Shown here: in pieces, positions 1 to 8,234 of the stretch | Layout: the number at the start of each line of letters is the position of its first letter | Numbering within the stretch: the first letter of the stretch is position 1 | DNA from: an uncultured Clostridia bacterium | GTDB taxonomy: Bacteria > Bacillota > Clostridia > TANB77 > CAG-508 | Length of the DNA stretch: 23,416 nt | Assembly (NCBI GenBank): GCA_934162625.1 | Contig: CAKPJM010000018.1 | Span: forward strand, 1 to 23,416 | Direction: 5' to 3' | The notes under the pieces: model-generated | Databases searched by the model: none | What the model was told of the DNA's origin: nothing | The model's input: the letters and a program-made list of their open reading frames with translations, nothing else | Made by a program: the position numbers and the translations under genes

Positions 1-47
1 GAAAAAAACTTTACATTTATTAAAAAATGTATTAATATAAATATATC

Positions 48-69
48 AAAATTGCATTCTAGCAATTTT
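48..69. terminator. Possible weak hairpin terminator of an upstream gene
   Basis: An 8-bp perfect inverted repeat (AAAATTGC at 48-55, GCAATTTT at 62-69) with a 6-nt loop lies in very AT-rich DNA. The only T-run is inside the stem, so termination is uncertain. The rest of 1-148 shows no gene. A sortase ribosome site (AGAGGTG) lies at 134-140. Confidence 0.3.
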
Positions 70-148
70 AAAAAAATTTAATTCTTAAAAAGTTTATATC
101 TTTTTAAAATCCAAATTTAAAAATTTAATATTAAGAGGTGATGCTTAG

Positions 149-754
149 CTGATTAGTTATACAAAGCGTAGTGTTTTTGTCATTTCTTTAGTTATAACAA
201 TGCTAATTTTTACAATAGCAGAATTTTCCTATATAAAGGTGCAGGCAATATACATTAATATTAAAAATAAAAAAACGGAAAGCAATTTAGAAGAAGAAAT
301 GACAAGTAAAACAAAAGAAGAAATACAACCTAAAAATTATATAGAGGATAAAAAAGAATTAGTAGAAGAAACTTGGCAGATAGAAATACCAAAAATTGAT
401 TTAATTGCACCAATTTCAGAAGGAACTAGTCAAGAAGTAATGCTAGAATATGTGGGACATTTTGAAAACACAAATATGCTTAATGGAAATGTTGGACTTG
501 CTGCACACAATAGAGGTTATCCAATAAATTATTTTGCAAAATTAAAGGAACTAGAGATAAATGATGAGATAATATACAAAACAAGGTATGGTATAAAAAA
601 ATATAAAATTATTTTAACTACAATTATTCAAGATACAGATTGGAGTTATTTACAGGAAACAAAAGAGAATAAAATAACGTTAATAACATGTGTAGAAAAT
701 AAGCCTACTCAAAGGCGTTGTATTCAAGGAATAGAAATTAAGGAGGAATTTTAA
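149..754 (+). CDS. Sortase (class D/LPXTG-type transpeptidase), non-ATG start
   Basis: Membrane-anchored cysteine transpeptidase that would attach LPXTG proteins to the cell surface. The family signatures are seen directly: catalytic His in an LAAHNRG motif (about residue 120), catalytic Cys in TLITC (about residue 181) and a downstream Arg in TQRRC (about 189-190). An N-terminal membrane segment follows a short basic head (YTKR). The first ATG (200) has no ribosome site and would cut off the basic head. AGAGGTG at 134-140 is 8 nt before CTG 149 and 11 nt before ATT 152, with an in-frame TAG at 146 blocking anything earlier. I therefore place the start at CTG 149, giving about 201 aa. The stop TAA overlaps the next gene's ATG by one base, so the two are translationally coupled. 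The neighbouring LPKTG protein is the likely substrate. Class assignment is tentative. Confidence 0.82.
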   Translation: MISYTKRSVFVISLVITMLIFTIAEFSYIKVQAIYINIKNKKTESNLEEEMTSKTKEEIQPKNYIEDKKELVEETWQIEIPKIDLIAPISEGTSQEVMLEYVGHFENTNMLNGNVGLAAHNRGYPINYFAKLKELEINDEIIYKTRYGIKKYKIILTTIIQDTDWSYLQETKENKITLITCVENKPTQRRCIQGIEIKEEF

Positions 755-2037
755 TGAGAAAAAAATTAATATCAATAATAAGTATAATAATTATTTTAGT
801 AGGGCTAGTACCAATATCAAGTAAGGCAGTAGTACCAATAGATACAGCATATATATATGCAAACAAAAAAACAGATGGACTATTAATGTGGAAAGGGTTA
901 AGGATACATACACATCTAGCTGTATATAAAAAAGACGGAAAAGAATATCCAGCATATTGCATGGATAGAGAATTGCCAGGAGTAGAAGTTGGAAAATCAC
1001 AAACAGTAGATGTAAAAAAATTAATGAACAATGTAATGGTATGGAGAGCTATAATAAATGGATATCCATATAAAAGTATTTCTGAATTAGGATGTAATAC
1101 AGAAGAAGAAGCGTACTTAGCAACAAAACAAGCCGTTTACTGTATGCTTACAAATAGAGATGTAAATGAATACTCTGCAATAGGAGAGGCAGGAGAAAGA
1201 ACACTAAATGCATTAAAAACAATTGTCAATAATGCACGAAATTCAAATCAAACGAAAGTAAGCTCAGAGTTAACAGTAAATGAAGAAGAGAAATTGTGGA
1301 AAATTGATAATTTAGATGGTAAATATATTTCTAAAACATTTAAAGTAACTGCAAATACTACAATGAGTAAATATACAGTGAATGTTAAAAATTTAATCAT
1401 AGAAGGAGCTAAAGTAGTAGATGAAAAAAATAATGAAAAAACAGAATTTGAAAATTCAGAAAAATTTAAAATACTTATTCCGATTCAAGAAATAAAACAG
1501 GATGGAAACTTTATAATTAATGTATCTGCACAAGTTGCTACAAAGCCAGTGTTTTATGGAGAAAGTAGAGATAGTGGACTTCAAAGTTATGCACTAACAG
1601 GATATACATATGAAGAAGGAAATGGAAGTAAAAAAGTATATTATACAAAAAATGAAACAAAAATAATAATTACAAAAACAGATGACAAAACAGGTAAAAA
1701 GTTAGAAGGAGTTGAATTTGAATTATTAGATAAAAACCAGAATAAAATTTATACAGAAATTACTACAAATAAAGATGGAATAGCAATAATAGATAATTTA
1801 TTACCTGGAGTATATTATATTAAAGAGACCAAAACTTTAGAGGGATACCAGTTATATAGTAAATTAATAAAGGTAGAATTAGAACTTAATGAGGAAATAA
1901 CAGTAAATGTAATTAATTCAGAACAAGAACCAGAAGTTTATAAAGAAGAGAAAAAAACAGAATTAGCAGTAAAAGAAGAAAAAAGCAGTATTAAAATAAA
2001 AGAAAATGTTCAAAAATTACCTAAAACTGGAATGTAG
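754..2037 (+). CDS. Thioester-domain (TQXA-type) surface adhesin with Cna_B domain and C-terminal LPKTGM
   Basis: Secreted surface protein of 427 aa. The signal peptide ends near residue 25 (hydrophobic core, then SSKA). The N-terminal half has the two hallmarks of a Cys-Gln thioester domain: Cys69 in AYCMD and Gln126 in ATKQAVY, which in this family form an internal thioester able to bind host surfaces covalently. A middle stalk region follows. A Cna_B/SpaA-like fold lies at about 300-385 (starting TKTDDKTGKKLEGVEFEL, ending in YYIKETK with the likely isopeptide Glu). An acidic/lysine-rich linker leads to LPKTGM. The sorting motif is the last thing in the protein: there is no hydrophobic segment and no charged tail. 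The ribosome site AAGGAGGAA (739-747) lies inside the sortase gene, and the start overlaps its stop. The stop looks genuine because a consensus promoter begins 15 bases later. Domain calls are from motifs seen here; binding function is inferred from the family. Confidence 0.85.
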   Translation: MRKKLISIISIIIILVGLVPISSKAVVPIDTAYIYANKKTDGLLMWKGLRIHTHLAVYKKDGKEYPAYCMDRELPGVEVGKSQTVDVKKLMNNVMVWRAIINGYPYKSISELGCNTEEEAYLATKQAVYCMLTNRDVNEYSAIGEAGERTLNALKTIVNNARNSNQTKVSSELTVNEEEKLWKIDNLDGKYISKTFKVTANTTMSKYTVNVKNLIIEGAKVVDEKNNEKTEFENSEKFKILIPIQEIKQDGNFIINVSAQVATKPVFYGESRDSGLQSYALTGYTYEEGNGSKKVYYTKNETKIIITKTDDKTGKKLEGVEFELLDKNQNKIYTEITTNKDGIAIIDNLLPGVYYIKETKTLEGYQLYSKLIKVELELNEEITVNVINSEQEPEVYKEEKKTELAVKEEKSSIKIKENVQKLPKTGM

Positions 2038-2052
2038 AAACTCACATCTTCC

Positions 2053-2081
2053 TTGACATTACTTGAAGTAGCGTATATAAT
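2053..2081 (+). promoter_or_regulatory. Consensus sigma-A promoter for the CorC-like gene
   Basis: TTGACA (2053-2058), a 17-nt spacer and TATAAT (2076-2081) match the consensus exactly. It begins 15 bases after the adhesin stop codon and reads into the gene at 2133, separating the two transcription units. Confidence 0.85.
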
Positions 2082-2132
2082 ATTTGATGTAAAATAACAT
2101 AAAAAAACAGAAGGGAAGAGTGAATTTATTAA

Positions 2133-3494
2133 ATGTCACGAATTATAGTATTAGCAATACTAATATTAATAAATGCATTTTTTGCGGCTACAGAAATTGC
2201 ATTTATATCACTTAATGACGCAAAAATAGAAAAACAAGCAAAAGAAGGAAATAAAAAAGCAAAGCAAATAAAGAAGATGCTAAGAGAACCAAGTAAATTC
2301 TTGGCAACAATACAAATAGGAATTACTCTTGCGGGTTTCTTATCAAGTGCATTTGCAGCAGATGCATTTGCTGACGACTTAGCACCAATGCTACAAAACT
2401 TAATACCTTTAGGATTAATGGCATGGAGAAATATCTCAATAATTTTAATTACAATCATACTTTCATATTTTTCATTAATATTTGGAGAATTAGTACCAAA
2501 AAGACTGGCAATGAGAAATAGTGAAAAGATAGCCTTTGGAACAATAGGAATAGTAAGAGCAATATCTATAATAACAGCACCATTCGTAAAATTACTTACA
2601 GCTTCAACAAATGGAGTATCGAAATTATTTGGAATAACTGGAACAGATGAAGAAACTGTTACAGAAGAAGAAATAAGAATGATGGTAGATGTTGGAGAAG
2701 AAAAAGGTTCAATAAAAGAAGAAGAGAAAGAACTTATTAATAATGTGTTTGAATTCAACGATAAAGTAGTTTCTGAAATAATGATACACAGAAAAGATAT
2801 ATATGCAATAGATATAAACTCAGATATAGATAATATCTTGAAAGAATTAGATGAATATAAATATAGCAGAATACCAGTATATGAAGAAAATATAGATAAC
2901 ATTGTAGGTCTGCTATTTATAAAAGATTTATTAGCAAATGTAAAGAAAAAAGATAAAGTAAAAATATCTAAAATTATAAGAGAACCATATTTTGTATCAG
3001 AAAACAAGCAAATAGATGAACTATTTAGAGACTTGCAAAAAAATAAACATCAATTAGCTATAGTTTTAGATGAATACGGAGGAACAGCAGGATTAGTAAC
3101 AATGGAAGATATAATAGAAGAGCTTGTTGGTAATATATTTGACGAATATGACGATGAAGAGAAAGAATTTGAAAAAATAGATGACAACACATTCTTAATT
3201 AGTGGTAGTGTTTCTATACATGATTTAAGAAAAATTTTAGGAGTAGAAATTCCAGAAGGAGAATATGATACCTTATCTGGATATTTAATAGAACTACTTG
3301 GAAGAATTCCATCAGATGATGAAAAGCCTGTAATAGAAACAAAAAGAGTAACATATAAAATAGAAGATTATGAAGAAAAGAGAATATTATGGGTAAAGGC
3401 ATGTAGAAATAATGTAGAGGAAGATAATGATGATGAGAATGATGAGGAAGACAGTAAAATTAATAAAGAAGATACAGAAAAATCAGAGGATTAG
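2133..3494 (+). CDS. CNNM/CBS-pair membrane protein, CorC/HlyC (hemolysin C) family
   Basis: 453-aa membrane protein of the DUF21 (CNNM)-CBS-CorC_HlyC architecture, linked in characterised members to magnesium or other cation export. It is often annotated as hemolysin for historical reasons. About residues 1-195 carry hydrophobic segments and the family motif GELVPKRLAMRN. Two CBS motifs follow (about 205-270 and 275-340), including MIHRKDIYAIDI and DEYGGTAGLVTMEDIIEELVG. A CorC_HlyC domain runs from about 350 to 425, then a very acidic tail (EDNDDENDEED). Length fits the family. The first possible ATG is 2133, because TAA precedes it in frame. The purine-rich AAGGGAAG is about 14 bases upstream, farther than usual. 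It stands alone with its own promoter upstream and a hairpin downstream. The ion specificity cannot be read from sequence. Confidence 0.9.
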   Translation: MSRIIVLAILILINAFFAATEIAFISLNDAKIEKQAKEGNKKAKQIKKMLREPSKFLATIQIGITLAGFLSSAFAADAFADDLAPMLQNLIPLGLMAWRNISIILITIILSYFSLIFGELVPKRLAMRNSEKIAFGTIGIVRAISIITAPFVKLLTASTNGVSKLFGITGTDEETVTEEEIRMMVDVGEEKGSIKEEEKELINNVFEFNDKVVSEIMIHRKDIYAIDINSDIDNILKELDEYKYSRIPVYEENIDNIVGLLFIKDLLANVKKKDKVKISKIIREPYFVSENKQIDELFRDLQKNKHQLAIVLDEYGGTAGLVTMEDIIEELVGNIFDEYDDEEKEFEKIDDNTFLISGSVSIHDLRKILGVEIPEGEYDTLSGYLIELLGRIPSDDEKPVIETKRVTYKIEDYEEKRILWVKACRNNVEEDNDDENDEEDSKINKEDTEKSED

Positions 3495-3504
3495 TAAAAA
3501 AACA

Positions 3505-3534
3505 AAAGGCAAGCAGAATTTAATGCTTGCCTTT
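3505..3534 (+). terminator. Hairpin terminator after the CorC-like gene
   Basis: Perfect 11-bp stem (AAAGGCAAGCA at 3505-3515, TGCTTGCCTTT at 3524-3534) with an 8-nt loop. The T-tract is short and mostly within the stem, so read-through into the next gene, whose ribosome site follows at once, is possible. Confidence 0.6.
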
Positions 3535-3553
3535 ATAAAAAGGAGAATAATAT

Positions 3554-4795
3554 ATGTATAAAGAATTTGGAATAAAAGAAGATATAATAGAATTATCAAA
3601 AAGAGTAGAAAAAGATTTGGTATCTATATTTAAAGAAGTAGAAGAAGTAGAAGAATATAATAGTTTAAAAGTATTATCTGCTTTTCAAAAGTATAATTTA
3701 TCAGAGATGCATTTTAACGGAACAACAGGGTACGGATATGGAGATATAGGAAGAGATACAATAGAAAATATATATGCAGAAATTTTTAAGGCAGAAGATA
3801 GTCTAGTAAGAACTCAATTTATTTCTGGAACTCATGCAATTTCTACACTATTATTTGGAATATTAAGACCAAATGATACATTAATTAGTATATCTGGAAA
3901 ACCATATGATACTTTAGACGAAGTAATTGGAATAGTAGAAAATAAAAGCTCATTACAAAGCTATGGTGTAAAGTATGAACAAATAGAATTAATTAATAAT
4001 GATTTTGATTACAAAGCAATAGAAGAAAGAGTAAAAAAGGGAAATATAAAATTAATTGAAATTCAACGCTCTAGAGGCTATTCAACAAGAAAGACAATAA
4101 ACTTAGAAAAGGTAGAAAAAGTAATTAAACTTATAAAAGACATAGATAAGAATGTAATTGTAATGATAGACAATTGCTATTGTGAATTTGTAACTAAAAA
4201 AGAACCAATTGAAGTTGGGGCGGATGTAGTAGTAGGTTCTCTAATTAAAAATTTAGGTGGAGGAATTGCTCCAAATGGAGGATATATAGCAGGAAGAAAA
4301 GATATAGTGGAATTAGCGGCAGAAAGACTAACAGCACCGGGTTTAGGAAAGGAAGTTGGACCAAGCTTAGGAATTAATAAACAGATTTTGCAAGGACTAT
4401 TCTTTGCACCACAAGTTGTAGCAAGTAGTTTAAAAACAGCTATATTTGCAAGCAAGATGTTAGAAGAATTAGGATATAAAGTAGAACCAAAATTTGATGA
4501 TGAAAGAGCAGATATAGTTCAAACAATAGAATTTAATGATAGAGAAAAGTTAATAAAATTCTGCCAGGGAATACAAGCAGCCTCACCAATAGATTCGAAC
4601 TCTGTTCCTATGCCATGGGACATGCCAGGATATACAGACCAAGTAATAATGGCTGCAGGAGCCTTTACACAAGGTTCTTCAATAGAGCTTTCTTGCGATG
4701 GACCAATAAGACCGCCATATATAGCATTTTTGCAAGGTGGATTAACATATGGATATGGAAAGCTAGGAATTTTAAAAGCAATTTCGAGATTATAG
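3554..4795 (+). CDS. Methionine gamma-lyase family PLP enzyme (YnbB/'aluminium resistance' family)
   Basis: 413-aa fold-type I PLP-dependent enzyme of the family annotated as methionine gamma-lyase-like or aluminium resistance protein (PF06838). The sequence shows the N-terminal TGYGYGDIGRDTIE motif, a cofactor-binding FISGTHAI segment, an aspartate strand (VIVMIDNCY), the likely Schiff-base lysine K232 in GSLIKNLGGG, and the C-terminal SSIELSCDGPIRPPY signature. Length is normal. The start follows AAAAAGGAG with good spacing. The true substrate is uncertain: members resemble cystathionine gamma-synthase/lyase enzymes, but few have been assayed. The stop codon TAG (4793-4795) lies inside the left end of repeat copy A, so the last codons may have been fixed when the repeat inserted. 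Confidence 0.88.
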   Translation: MYKEFGIKEDIIELSKRVEKDLVSIFKEVEEVEEYNSLKVLSAFQKYNLSEMHFNGTTGYGYGDIGRDTIENIYAEIFKAEDSLVRTQFISGTHAISTLLFGILRPNDTLISISGKPYDTLDEVIGIVENKSSLQSYGVKYEQIELINNDFDYKAIEERVKKGNIKLIEIQRSRGYSTRKTINLEKVEKVIKLIKDIDKNVIVMIDNCYCEFVTKKEPIEVGADVVVGSLIKNLGGGIAPNGGYIAGRKDIVELAAERLTAPGLGKEVGPSLGINKQILQGLFFAPQVVASSLKTAIFASKMLEELGYKVEPKFDDERADIVQTIEFNDREKLIKFCQGIQAASPIDSNSVPMPWDMPGYTDQVIMAAGAFTQGSSIELSCDGPIRPPYIAFLQGGLTYGYGKLGILKAISRL

Positions 4796-5036
4796 ATAAA
4801 TTGGAATTTGTGTGAACGATTCTAGGGACTGTCCCTCTTTTGTTGAATGACAAAAGGGGACTGTCCTGAATCGTAAATGTAATGTGTTTTGCGTTTTCGG
4901 GCAGACACAGGGCCTGCCCCTACATCGTTTGCAACAAATTTATTTTTGGGCGTATGCAATACGCCCCTACAAATCACACCTCCCACATCACACTTCGCAC
5001 CTCAAACCTCGCACTTCGTGAAATTCTAATTTATAT
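4793..5036 (-). mobile_element. MITE/REP-like GC-rich modular repeat, copy A (inverted relative to B and C)
   Basis: About 244 bp, nearly identical to the reverse complement of 19845-20086. The left end reads AGATAAATTGGAATTTGTG; the right end (AAATTCTAATTTAT) is a degraded inverted copy. Inside are hairpin modules: the long ACGATTC...GAATCGT hairpin with GGGACTGTCCC cores, GGGCAG...CTGCCC, and GGGCGTAT...ATACGCCC. Short predicted reading frames across it are not genes. No transposase is present, so it would have to be moved in trans. Confidence 0.75.
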
Positions 5037-5050
5037 GAAAGGAAATATTA

Positions 5051-6295
5051 ATGAAAAATACAATAATAATAGGAGGAGGCCCTGCTGGTTTAATGTCAGC
5101 TATTTCTTCTTCTAAAAATGGAGATAAAGTAACAATAATAGAAAAAATGCATTCTTGTGGAAAAAAATTATTAATCACGGGAAAAGGAAGATGCAATATA
5201 ACAAATAATGCTGAAATGGATAAATTCATGGAAAATACTCCAACAAATGCAAAATTCCTTTATGGTGCTTTTAATAATTTTACAAATAGAGATATAATAG
5301 AGCTACTAGAAAATGAAGGGGTAAAAACAAAAGTAGAAAGAGGAGAAAGAGTTTTTCCAGTTTCAGACAGAGCCCAAGATGTTTTGAATGCCTTGTTACA
5401 TATATTGAAAAGACAAAATGTACAAATATTAACAGGTTCTAATGTTAAAAGAATAATTATTGACAATGAGAAAAATGTTTTAGGAGTGGAACTAGATAAT
5501 AGGAAAGAGGTAAAAGCAGACAAAATAATTCTTGCAACAGGAGGAAAAAGCTATCCTGTAACAGGTTCAACAGGGGATGGATATAAATTAGCAAAAGATT
5601 TGGGACACACTATTACTAAAATAGAGCCATCGCTAGTGCCGCTTACATCTCGTGATGAAGTTTGCAAAGAATTACAAGGTTTATCTTTAAGAAATGTTGC
5701 AATTCAATTATATATATGCGATAAAGTAGTATATAAGGATTTTGGGGAAATGCTATTTACACATTTTGGAGTATCAGGTCCAATAGTCTTGTCAGCATCA
5801 TCATATTTAGTAAAAACCAGAAATATAGAAGAAATTCTAAAAAACAATCAAGTAAAGATAGAAATAGACTTAAAACCAGCATTATCAGAAGAAAAACTTG
5901 ATGCAAGAATATTGCGTGACTTTGAGGAACAAAAAAACAAACAGTTTAAGAATAGTTTGGATAAGTTGTTACCACAAAAATTGATACCAGTAATAATAGA
6001 GAAAACAAATATAAATGAAAACAAAAAAATAAATGAGATAACAAAACAGGAAAGACAAAAATTAGTAAATGAATTAAAGCATTTTAAAATTAATATAAAT
6101 GGAACAAGACCTATAGAAGAAGCTATAGTAACCTCAGGGGGAATAAATGTAAAGGAAATAAATCCAAAAACAATGGAATCTAAATTGATAAATGGCTTAT
6201 ATTTTGCAGGTGAGATAATAGATGTAGATTGTTTAACTGGAGGATATAATTTACAAGTAGCATGGAGCACAGGATATACAGCGGGAATTAGTTAA
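5051..6295 (+). CDS. BaiN/RdsA (HI0933/YhiN) family NAD(P)/FAD-dependent oxidoreductase
   Basis: 414-aa flavoprotein. The N-terminal dinucleotide-binding motif GGGPAGLMSA (residues 8-17) is followed by the family's TGKGRCNITN motif, ATGGKSYPVTGSTGDGY in the middle, and the C-terminal FAD-closing segment GLYFAGEIIDVDCLTGGYNLQ. Length matches the HI0933-like family. One member, BaiN of Clostridium scindens, is implicated in reducing bile-acid intermediates. The family is much wider and no other bai gene is near, so that role should not be assumed. The start follows AAAGGAAA. The gene sits alone between inverted repeats A and B, which makes it an invertible or mobilisable unit in principle. Its stop TAA overlaps the first bases of repeat B. 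Confidence 0.88.
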   Translation: MKNTIIIGGGPAGLMSAISSSKNGDKVTIIEKMHSCGKKLLITGKGRCNITNNAEMDKFMENTPTNAKFLYGAFNNFTNRDIIELLENEGVKTKVERGERVFPVSDRAQDVLNALLHILKRQNVQILTGSNVKRIIIDNEKNVLGVELDNRKEVKADKIILATGGKSYPVTGSTGDGYKLAKDLGHTITKIEPSLVPLTSRDEVCKELQGLSLRNVAIQLYICDKVVYKDFGEMLFTHFGVSGPIVLSASSYLVKTRNIEEILKNNQVKIEIDLKPALSEEKLDARILRDFEEQKNKQFKNSLDKLLPQKLIPVIIEKTNINENKKINEITKQERQKLVNELKHFKININGTRPIEEAIVTSGGINVKEINPKTMESKLINGLYFAGEIIDVDCLTGGYNLQVAWSTGYTAGIS

Positions 6296-6636
6296 GTTGG
6301 AATTTGTAAAATAGATGTGTGAAGTGCGAAGTTGGATTTGTAGGGGGCGTATTGCATACGCCCGAAAACAAATTTATTATAAAAAACCGTAGGGGTAACC
6401 GCCCTCGACGACCCGAAATGCACCATGAAAATTGTTATAAATGTAGGGGCAGGCCCTGTGTCTGCCCGAAACAGATTAATATTAGAATGATTTCTTCAAA
6501 GTCGGGCGATTAAAATTGCCCCTGCAGTTTTTGAAATAGATTACATTTACGATTCAGGACAGTCCCCTTTTGTTATCCAACAAAAGAGGGACTGTCCCTA
6601 GAATCGTTAATACAAATTACAATTTGTCTAATCTAA
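6293..6636 (+). mobile_element. MITE/REP-like modular repeat, copy B (longer, with extra modules)
   Basis: Same orientation as copy C, opposite to A. It begins TTAAGTTGGAATTTGT at the stop codon of the flavoprotein gene and ends near ACAAATTACAATTTGTCTAA. It shares GTAGGGG(G)CGTATTGCATACGCCC, GGGGCAGGCCCTGTGTCTGCCC and the ACGATTC...GAATCGT hairpin with A and C. It also carries roughly 100 extra bases with two more GC-rich modules (GTAGGGGTAACCGCCC and CGGGCGATTAAAATTGCCCC). It therefore looks assembled from interchangeable units. Confidence 0.72.
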
Positions 6637-6669
6637 AATTTTCTTAAAAAATAAAAAAAGGAAGAGCTT

Positions 6670-7300
6670 ATGGAAGAATTTAAAACAATAAGTGATAATG
6701 TAGAAGCAGAAATAGTTGAAAAGAAATCTAAATTCATAGCACATGTATTTTATATAGAGTCAGTGGAAGAGGCAGAAAATTATATAAAAGAAATGAAAAA
6801 GAAGTACCACGATGCAAGGCACAATGTTTTTGCATATGCTTTAGAAACAGGAGATGGCGGAATTGCAATAAAATTTAATGATGATCGGAGAACCTTCTGG
6901 AACAGCTGGAAACCCAATACTAAAAATAGTGCTAGAAAAAGGATTATCAAATGTGTTAGTTGTAGTAACAAGATATTTTGGAGGAATTTTACTAGGGACT
7001 GGAGGACTTGTGCGAGCATATTCAGAAGCCACTATAAAAGCTTTAGAAAAGGCAAAAATAGTAAATAAAAAAAAGGGATATCAAGTAAAAATAATTACAG
7101 CATATGATCAAATAGAACAATTTAATTACTATGTAAATAAAAATAATTTAAAAGTGATTAATACAGAATATTTAGAAAATATAGAGATTATTATAGAAAT
7201 GTTGGATGAGCATTTAAAAGAAATTACAAATAGCAACAGTAGGAATCCTTTAAAAATAATAAAATACGATATTTTAAAAGAAAAATATATTGATATATAG
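6670..7300 (+). CDS. YigZ/IMPACT family protein, interrupted by a +1 frameshift at a CGG codon
   Basis: Family of small proteins with an N-terminal YigZ/IMPACT fold (UPF0029) and a C-terminal DUF1949 domain; a translation-associated role is suggested for relatives, but the function is not settled. The first 72 codons (6670-6885) encode MEEFKTISDN... with KKSKFIAHV and KKYHDARHNVFAY. The conserved continuation GEPSGTAGNPIL...RYFGGILLGTGGLVRAY is in the +1 frame. Skipping C6886 in GAT-GAT-CGG-AGA gives GAT-GAT-GGA-GAA (DDGEPSG, as the family requires) and a normal-length protein of 209 aa ending at 7300. Read without the shift, it runs on out of frame to 7068. The ribosome site AAGGAAGAG precedes ATG 6670. 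No other lesion is seen, so it looks functional apart from the single base. Confidence 0.85.
6886..6886 (+). other. +1 frameshift site 1 (in-frame CGG codon, yigZ)
   Basis: Codon 73 reads CGG followed by AGA. Dropping the C gives GGA-GAA (Gly-Glu), restoring the family motif DDGEPSG. Context is GAT|C|GGAG. Confidence 0.85.
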
Positions 7301-7340
7301 CTACTTACGACGAAAATTAGAAAAAATTTCCAAAAAAGTA

Positions 7341-7369
7341 TTGCAATATCTTTTAAAACATATTATAAT
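7341..7369 (+). promoter_or_regulatory. Sigma-A type promoter of spo0A
   Basis: TTGCAA (7341-7346), 17-nt spacer, TATAAT (7364-7369), about 47 bases before the spo0A start. I could not make out a clear sigma-H promoter or Spo0A box. Confidence 0.7.
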
Positions 7370-7415
7370 TCAAATTGTAAAAAATTTACAAATATATTTT
7401 TAGGGGGTTATAATT

Positions 7416-8234
7416 TTGAAAGAAAAAATAACAGTCTTAATTGCAGATGACAATCCAGATTTTGCAATGACTTTAGTAAGCTATTTAGAAAAAGAACAAG
7501 ATATGGAGGTTATAGGCATTGCCAAAGATGGCAGAGAGGCATGTGACATGATAATTAATACTCAACCAGATGTAGTATTGTTAGATGTAATAATGCCATA
7601 CTTAGATGGTTTAGGAGTATTAGAAAAAATATCCGTTGCCAATATGAGCAAAAAGCCAATTTGCATAATGTTATCAGCAGTAGGACAAGCAAAAATAACA
7701 CAACAGGCAATTAATCTAGGAGCAGAATATTATGTTGTTAAACCATTTGACATAGAATTATTAATAAAAAGAATAAGAGACATAAAAAATTATCGACCAG
7801 CTCCTTCACAAAATGCTTTTGTTAATAGAGAAATAAAGGTACCATATATAGAAATATCAGACGAAAGCAAAAAAGATGAAGATAATCTTGAGGCATTAGT
7901 TACAAATATTATACATGAACTTGGAGTTCCAGCTCATATAAAAGGATATCAATATTTAAGAGAAGCAATTATGATGGTAATAAATGATATAGATATAATA
8001 AATCAAATTACAAAACAATTATATCCAGAAATAGCAAAGAAATTCAAAACAACACCAAGTAGAGTTGAAAGAGCAATAAGACATGCAATAGAAGTAGCAT
8101 GGTCAAGAGGAGAACAAGCATCAGTAGAGAGAATATTTGGATATACAATTTCAGCAGCAAAAGGAAAACCAACTAATAGCGAATTTATAGCAATGATAGC
8201 TGACAAATTAAGATTAGAATTAAAAACAGCATAG
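7416..8234 (+). CDS. spo0A: Sporulation master response regulator Spo0A
   Basis: 272-aa transcription factor that, when phosphorylated, commits the cell to sporulation. The N-terminal receiver domain (about 1-125) shows the acidic pair D11-D12, phospho-acceptor D57 in VVLLDVIMP, S87 and the conserved K109 in VVKPFD. The C-terminal DNA-binding domain (about 160-272) has the Spo0A-specific HELGVPAHIKGYQYLREAI and the recognition-helix region TPSRVERAIRHAIEVAW. The start is TTG 7416, 8 nt after AGGGGG (7402-7407). No ATG fits, and the protein begins at the usual place. spoIVB, often just upstream in Clostridia, is absent here; a yigZ-family gene takes that place. Identification is secure. Confidence 0.97.
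   Translation: MKEKITVLIADDNPDFAMTLVSYLEKEQDMEVIGIAKDGREACDMIINTQPDVVLLDVIMPYLDGLGVLEKISVANMSKKPICIMLSAVGQAKITQQAINLGAEYYVVKPFDIELLIKRIRDIKNYRPAPSQNAFVNREIKVPYIEISDESKKDEDNLEALVTNIIHELGVPAHIKGYQYLREAIMMVINDIDIINQITKQLYPEIAKKFKTTPSRVERAIRHAIEVAWSRGEQASVERIFGYTISAAKGKPTNSEFIAMIADKLRLELKTA

Noticed and set aside
2038..2100. Stop-codon read-through to give the adhesin a membrane tail
   Set aside because: The next 19 codons contain Glu, Asp and Lys and make a poor membrane segment, and they overlap a perfect consensus promoter.
4882..5115. Short reading frames inside repeats A, B and C (for example 4882-5115, 6319-6513, minus 19805-19996)
   Set aside because: They lie within hairpin-rich repeats, lack ribosome sites, and the same peptide appears in the two inverted copies only because the DNA is repeated.
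3554..6295. Bile-acid (bai) gene cluster because of the BaiN-like protein
   Set aside because: No other bai gene is near, and the family is widespread in bacteria that do not change bile acids.
6670..7068. YigZ-family, copA and M23 genes as ordinary pseudogenes
   Set aside because: Each has only the single CGG-linked base and all motifs are intact. The true pseudogene in this window (10708-11200) shows several deletions and no CGG pattern.
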